Origin: Paenibacillus chondroitinus NBRC 15376
GTDB lineage: Bacteria; Bacillota; Bacilli; Paenibacillales; NBRC-103111
DNA: 45,257 nt
NCBI RefSeq assembly: GCF_004000765.1
Contig: NZ_BILW01000049.1
Span: 1-45,257 of the forward strand
Direction of reading: 5' to 3'
The notes beneath the pieces were generated by a model, which worked only from the letters and a program-made list of their open reading frames with translations, made no database searches and had not been told where the DNA came from. Position 1 is the stretch's first letter; each line of letters opens with the position of its first letter. Below, piece by piece: positions 40,864 through 45,257 of this stretch. The position numbers were made by a program, and so were the translations under genes.

Positions 40864-43558
40864 AATCGTCGTTCAAACTACAGTACAATTTCTCAGGAAT
40901 TACGGGCCAAAGTGACGAAACTAAATCATATTCTTCATATTGGCCCAACCATTTATCTGCTTTTACAACAAATCCGGGGAGATTATTATTAAATGATTCC
41001 CTTCCAAAACTACCTAACTCCCTAAATGTTTTTGACTCCACAGTTACATTTGTCTCACACACTTGAACATATTCTGCCATAAATATTTTCCCGAATAATA
41101 TAAGTTCAGCAGTTCTAGAGAGCTTTCGGGCATCGAATAATTTTAACTCAATTTTTTCTAGTCGAGCGAAATCCCTAGCAGTTAGAGGGACTTCTACAAA
41201 TTCAATAGTTCCATTTCTTATTAAATCCCGGTTCTCATTGAAATCAAATTTTAAACGGTTGTAATCTCCTACTGCTATTCCATCAACTAAAATGGTGCTT
41301 TCTTTAAACAATGCCTTCTCAAATAAAAGTATCCTATAATCACATTCCGAGAATCCAGCCAAAGGCAAACTGAATAAATAATGATATTCTACATCTTCGC
41401 TAGTGATTTTCACTGCTCTTGTATCAATAAATGGCTTGCTTCTAATATAGTCATCTATAGGATTATATCCATCAGAGAAATACCTATAGTCTGAGTACAT
41501 TAATTTAATATCAGAAATGTCGTAAGCTATCACATCGAATGGTGTAATCCAAGGTTCTAAACTTGCTTCTTTATCACCTTCCATTTTTATGTTTATATCA
41601 ACATTGTTATTTGGAATGGCTATGGAATCATAAATAATATAAAAAAGGTGATTTTTCCATCTATTAAAAAATTCAATATTTTTATCTCGATAAATCTCTT
41701 TATTCTGTCCATGAATAGCTAGATCCAATTGTTCAATGTTGTCATTAAAGATAATGATATCGTCGTTGAGAAATACTTTTATAAGCGTACCATGTTGCTC
41801 AATCTTTTCAATATCTAGTTCATCAGGCTTCATGTAATAAAAATGTTCATGAGGTCCATCAATAGAAAATCGTACAATTTCACCATTTTTCTCATCATCA
41901 GTTAAAGCCTTAGTTGTTATTTCCAATTTATCACCTATCATAAAGCAAGACAAAATACCTATTCCAAACTGCGACGTCGGCTTAAAATTCCTCCCCCAAG
42001 CAGCATTTTTTTGTTGGAAATCCTTAGATTTATAAAAGGAGTTACCAATATTCAAAAAATATTTAACAATTGTTTCCCTGGTCATACCTATGCCATTATC
42101 AAGACAATATAAATAAGTTCTTGTTTTGTTGTTTTCAATACATTGCCCCAATCCAAACTCAATGTTTCCTTTTATTTTTCCATGCCGATTATCTAACATT
42201 GATATCATACATCGACATGCATCTAACGCATTTTGATATAACTCTCTTAAGCATAAAAATTTATTTTTGTATAAACCAACCCCCATTAATAACTCTAATA
42301 TTTTTTTTTGATTTAGAGTAAAACTTAAGTTGTCAACAGGCATAAAACTATTCTCATCATACTTGATCTGTGATCGGTCTACTTTGTTAGCAATTTGTAA
42401 CTTGTATTTGTCTGCTAAGTGGCTAGTTTGGATGTTGTATTGCATATCCTGATAGAATAAAAAGTAATTCCCGATTTCAAAATCAATCCAGTCTAAATAT
42501 TCAAGAATAAAGTAATATAAACTAGGTTCATCACAGTATGCCATATATTTAATTTTAATTTTTCCATTCCCATCAACTTCATCTAGAGTATAGTTAACCC
42601 CTTGAAACTTTGCTTTCCAATGGAGTAAACTCTCTTTAGAATGGATCATTTTTTCAGCAAATAAAGATTTAGGTGCTCTATCATGACTAAAATGTAAAAT
42701 ATCTGCAATACGTAGCATTACAGCTACAAATTGTAAATTAGCAGTCTCTTCTCCAAAATAACCTGCTTGTACTTCTAGTCTTTTTATATATTCTAACGAT
42801 TCACCGTGAGAGCGACATATTATTGCAAGATCTTTTGCAAGAGCCTCCCCCCATACACCTCCAATTCGTTCTTGGAAAAGAGAAGATAAATTTCGCACAT
42901 ACTTCTCAACTCTTTGGGCGTGTGTTACTCGTATATATTCGTACCGAATTAAATCACTATATTCCAAATAACTTTTTACGGACCCTGTTTCTGCTTTCTG
43001 TTTCAACTCTTCTGAATATCCGTTTCTGAATTGTTGGTATTCTACGAGCCTTTCTGCCATGTCACGATGCAGTTCGTTTTCATTTTGGGATAAAAATATA
43101 TATGATTTTATCATTTCATAGCTGTTGTATAACTTTATTGAATTGCTTTTTATATAATCTAAAGCTTTGGATAACTTATATGGTACTTTACCATCATTTG
43201 CGATAGGATTAACCAGATCGTTACTTGTGAAGCCGACCATTCCCTCTGTCATTCTAAGAAGATGGTGTTCCCAAGCCGGAAGTGCCATGGCACAATCGTG
43301 AAGATATCCTGACATATATAATAAAAATATTTCATAACTACTCAGACGCTTAATAACTTCGGATCTCATTAAGCCTTCCATATTTCCAATAATTTTTTTA
43401 CTATGTGAAGCATCGTGAATATCGAATTCAGGTAGTTGCTGATTAATCAACTTTAAATGATCTGTCACCGTTTCTGTTACTTCTTGAGCTAAAATAAATA
43501 ACTTAGAAGACATATTCCCATTATTCGACCTCGAATTAAGTTCTTCAAGTAAAGTCAT
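40784..43558 (-). CDS. HD phosphohydrolase fused to an Hsp90-like GHKL ATPase
   Basis: 924 residues. The N-terminal third holds an HD domain with its metal-binding pattern intact: His in IHDASHS, the HD pair in GYLHDCAMA, a later His in ICRSHGES and the final Asp in RIADILHFSHDR. The middle is an Hsp90-type ATPase: N box RELYQNALDACR (about residue 445), DNGIGM (about 490) and SQFGIGILSCFMIGD (about 535). The C-terminal 350 residues are unrecognised. Cytoplasmic. AAGGAGTGGATC before the ATG at 43558 supports this start over 43588. HD enzymes act on nucleotides; HD-Hsp90-like fusions are found in accessory regions. A defence or signalling role is inference. Confidence 0.8.
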   Translation of the reverse strand: MTLLEELNSRSNNGNMSSKLFILAQEVTETVTDHLKLINQQLPEFDIHDASHSKKIIGNMEGLMRSEVIKRLSSYEIFLLYMSGYLHDCAMALPAWEHHLLRMTEGMVGFTSNDLVNPIANDGKVPYKLSKALDYIKSNSIKLYNSYEMIKSYIFLSQNENELHRDMAERLVEYQQFRNGYSEELKQKAETGSVKSYLEYSDLIRYEYIRVTHAQRVEKYVRNLSSLFQERIGGVWGEALAKDLAIICRSHGESLEYIKRLEVQAGYFGEETANLQFVAVMLRIADILHFSHDRAPKSLFAEKMIHSKESLLHWKAKFQGVNYTLDEVDGNGKIKIKYMAYCDEPSLYYFILEYLDWIDFEIGNYFLFYQDMQYNIQTSHLADKYKLQIANKVDRSQIKYDENSFMPVDNLSFTLNQKKILELLMGVGLYKNKFLCLRELYQNALDACRCMISMLDNRHGKIKGNIEFGLGQCIENNKTRTYLYCLDNGIGMTRETIVKYFLNIGNSFYKSKDFQQKNAAWGRNFKPTSQFGIGILSCFMIGDKLEITTKALTDDEKNGEIVRFSIDGPHEHFYYMKPDELDIEKIEQHGTLIKVFLNDDIIIFNDNIEQLDLAIHGQNKEIYRDKNIEFFNRWKNHLFYIIYDSIAIPNNNVDINIKMEGDKEASLEPWITPFDVIAYDISDIKLMYSDYRYFSDGYNPIDDYIRSKPFIDTRAVKITSEDVEYHYLFSLPLAGFSECDYRILLFEKALFKESTILVDGIAVGDYNRLKFDFNENRDLIRNGTIEFVEVPLTARDFARLEKIELKLFDARKLSRTAELILFGKIFMAEYVQVCETNVTVESKTFRELGSFGRESFNNNLPGFVVKADKWLGQYEEYDLVSSLWPVIPEKLYCSLNDDFEVVKIGERVKTVGNYGNSQIDKCVS

Positions 43559-43750
43559 ATGATAGATCCACTCCTTCATATTTAACATACAGAATTCTAT
43601 ATTCTACATTGTCACCATTAAAATAATACTCTTTTTTCATTAAAATTGGAATTTTATCCATCATTTACGGTACCGTTCATCACAATTGATCTTCAGTTAA
43701 TCTGCCCGTTCATGAACGTGGAGAATTTCATCCCAAAATCTATCTTCTAT

Positions 43751-43892
43751 ATGTAGGTAAATTTGTGTCGCAAGACTACAATGTTGGGACATTTGTGCAT
43801 TTTTTGATGACACAAATTCTCCTACATAAAAATAAAAAAGCCTGATTCCTCAGGCATTTATATTTAAAATTATGTTGGCACATTTGTGCCAT
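43751..43892. repeat. Inverted and direct repeats in the gap between two island genes
   Basis: ATGTAGGTAAATTTGTGTCG (43751-43770) is matched in inverted orientation at 43808-43827 with 17 of 20 bases, leaving a 37-nt loop. A direct repeat TGTTGG-N-ACATTTGTGC occurs at about 43782-43799 and 43873-43890. The second copy contains the perfect dyad GGCACATTTGTGCC (43877-43890). No coding frame of note lies in 43559-44079. It may be a regulatory RNA, an operator cluster or a small mobile remnant. Confidence 0.7.
43831..43855 (-). terminator. Minus-strand terminator
   Basis: On the minus strand GCCTGA (43855-43850) pairs with TCAGGC (43845-43840) around a 4-nt loop and is followed by TTTTTTATTTTT. 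It would end transcripts coming from the cyclase-like gene. Confidence 0.75.
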
Positions 43893-43982
43893 TGGACACT
43901 CGCTGCGGGTTGTGTTGTTGTTGTGTCGTGTCGGACGGATGATGACAAGAACTTTATACCGAGGGGCTTATTCTCGAAATCA

Positions 43983-44027
43983 AAAACACACAGCGGCTCT
44001 TTTTTTGACCCGATGTGTGTTTTTTTA
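43983..44027. terminator. Possible bidirectional terminator after the cyclase-like gene
   Basis: AAAACACACA (about 43983-43992) pairs with TGTGTGTTTT (44014-44023), flanked by A and T runs on both sides. It lies just downstream of the cyclase-like gene. Confidence 0.65.
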
Positions 44028-44079
44028 GTTACCTATTAACATGAACATATCCATATATCATGAACTGGAACAATGTCGG

Positions 44080-44994
44080 TTATTCTAAATTTATAATTGA
44101 ATCCTCATTATCCGGTTTATACTTGATGAGCTTATACAATTTAGTATTAATACCTTTTTCGGAGATGTTTATGTAATTTTTATCAAACCACAACTTGAAC
44201 AATACCCTGGAAGATGAGTTATCAGTAGATTGGATAACTTCCCAAACATAAAATTCATTATCTTCATATTCATTTACCTCAAAAGACACTGGAACTTGTT
44301 TAATCTCCATTGTATAAACATTATCATTATCTTTATCTTTTACAGGATTTTCAAGCCGATTAAAAAATGGGGATTTAGAATCATAAATAAGTTTTACAAA
44401 GCGATCTAAAAAAACAGCATCAATGTACAAATTTGGACCACGTAACCCAACTCGTGAACCCAAAGACTCCATAATATACGCTTTTGAGAAAGCGGTATTC
44501 ATTTGAAACTCATTTGGAGAGTATACTACTTTCATATTATTATAATAATCTTGATCATCAGGGTGTGTTAAAATTTTTCCTCTTGCTGTTTCAATATCTC
44601 TAGAAAATCCTACTCTATGGCCATAAGTCAGTACACCTCTCGCTCCTGGAAAACCATTTTCCTTATCAACTTTATTAAGATAACGAAAATAGTTGATTAC
44701 TGATGTCAACCAGTAAATATAAGCTAGTGGCCCATCATGTCGATCATTTACATCAACATTTTTAATAAACCCATCATTTAACACTAGTGTCGTTTCTTTA
44801 GGGTTAACAGAGTTTATTCCTCTCATTAAATGTTGTAATTTCGCAATTCTTATAAGATTTTTCCTTGATTCTTTACTAGTAAGATCCCAATTAGAATTAA
44901 TAAATGGTGTTCCATATCCAAGCAAATCACACCATAAACAGAATGATTCAATAGGTTGCAAGCTTATTAAGACTTCATAATTCGTGGTTTCCAT
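44080..44994 (-). CDS. Class III nucleotidyl cyclase-like protein
   Basis: 304 residues. The layout matches bacterial class III (adenylyl/guanylyl) cyclase homology domains: an opening strand FCLWCDLLGYG with Asp23 in the first metal-binding position, VLNDGFIKN with Asp74 in the second, then ARGVLTYGHRVGF (the usual 'RG.l.yG'), and AFSKAYIMESLGSR-like helix before PNLYID. No membrane segment or regulatory domain is seen. AGGGAGAG supports the ATG at 44994. Whether it makes a cyclic nucleotide, and which base, cannot be told. It is co-oriented with the HD-GHKL gene but separated by 520 bp and two hairpins. Pycsar cyclases share this fold, but the neighbours are not known Pycsar effectors. Confidence 0.55.
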   Translation of the reverse strand: METTNYEVLISLQPIESFCLWCDLLGYGTPFINSNWDLTSKESRKNLIRIAKLQHLMRGINSVNPKETTLVLNDGFIKNVDVNDRHDGPLAYIYWLTSVINYFRYLNKVDKENGFPGARGVLTYGHRVGFSRDIETARGKILTHPDDQDYYNNMKVVYSPNEFQMNTAFSKAYIMESLGSRVGLRGPNLYIDAVFLDRFVKLIYDSKSPFFNRLENPVKDKDNDNVYTMEIKQVPVSFEVNEYEDNEFYVWEVIQSTDNSSSRVLFKLWFDKNYINISEKGINTKLYKLIKYKPDNEDSIINLE

Positions 44995-45103
44995 AGATAA
45001 CTCTCCCTAATTGATGTTGTAATTATTAAACAATTCATGAAGAACTGTCATATATCCTTCTTATCTTAGTTAATTTTAAGGTATATGCAATAGAAAGGGT
45101 GTA

Positions 45104-45241
45104 TTAACTACCTCCCCGAATGAATGCTGATTCCTCAACATAAAAATTGACTTGCTCGACGCAAACCTGCTGCCCGTTAGCCATACATGCTGCGCAAGCG
45201 CTGCACCACAGATGATGAAAATGGGTTAAGGAATCTGTCAA
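45104..45241 (-). CDS. Short cysteine-rich ORF or gene remnant at the window edge
   Basis: A TTG at 45241 opens a 45-residue frame, HFHHLWCSACAACMANGQQV in its middle, with cysteines at 13, 16, 19 and 27 (C-x2-C-x2-C). It ends VEESAFIRGGS. The base composition is much higher in GC than the neighbouring cluster, more like the host sequence. No good ribosome binding site is seen, and a stop codon lies upstream in frame, so it could be the tail of a broken gene rather than a complete one. The stretch 44995-45103 holds only the upstream region of the cyclase-like gene. Confidence 0.3.
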   Translation of the reverse strand: MTDSLTHFHHLWCSACAACMANGQQVCVEQVNFYVEESAFIRGGS

Positions 45242-45257
45242 TACTGCTACCTACCAT

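Overview
The window looks like chromosome of a spore-forming, low-to-mid GC Firmicute, most likely Paenibacillus or a close relative. This is inferred from strong AAGGAGG-type ribosome binding sites with frequent TTG/GTG starts, a YesM/YesN two-component system next to LplB/YtcP-type sugar permeases, CUT1 sugar transporters with no local ATPase, two GerA-type spore germinant receptor operons, and many MarR/TetR/ArsR/MocR regulators beside single enzyme or efflux genes. No rRNA, tRNA or CRISPR array was seen. Species cannot be named.

Layout. (1) 1-2760: a MarR-led four-gene operon (MarR, VOC protein, GyrI-like protein, ankyrin protein) behind a promoter built by a tandem 37-bp repeat. (2) 2814-4417: tetR and an SDR oxidoreductase, with copies of one GAACGTTC operator core before both genes. 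(3) 4486-7690: four TTGYA-N5-TACAA dyads, a WYL regulator, a small ORF and a DHA2 drug-efflux pump. (4) 7752-8033: a decayed glycosyltransferase. (5) 8198-11363: a three-gene CUT1 sugar importer, with a group II intron (about 11419-13342) directly after its terminator. (6) 13432-18000: methyltransferase, histidine phosphatase, GNAT, small genes, a MarR/DoxX pair sharing identical 18-bp palindromes, and a haloalkane dehalogenase. (7) 18104-26200: a beta-helix protein, YesN and YesM homologues, and the permease-permease-lipoprotein importer they probably control. (8) 26263-31437: an APH-fold kinase, an ArsR-SRPBCC-SRPBCC operon, a small acidic protein, and a divergent EamA exporter/MocR regulator pair. 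(9) 31564-39355: two complete ger operons of different gene order (B-A-C and A-C-B) with a 56-codon membrane-protein gene on the opposite strand between them. (10) 39427-39723: duplicated intergenic repeats. (11) 39799-44994: a strikingly AT-rich minus-strand cluster encoding a zinc-ribbon protein, a 924-residue fusion of an HD phosphohydrolase to an Hsp90-like GHKL ATPase, and a protein with the hallmarks of a class III nucleotidyl cyclase. This is the best candidate for an undescribed system, probably a horizontally acquired signalling or defence island. (12) 45104-45241: return to higher GC, with a short cysteine-rich ORF.

How parts work together. Regulators sit next to their likely targets and several operators can be read directly. 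YesMN probably switches on the second importer. Both ABC importers would need a shared MsmX-type ATPase encoded elsewhere. The ger operons should be made in the forespore and place nutrient receptors in the spore inner membrane. The function of the AT-rich cluster is unknown. The combination of a nucleotide-cyclase fold, an HD phosphohydrolase with an intact metal-site pattern and a chaperone-type ATPase suggests nucleotide-signal-controlled immunity, but this is inference only.
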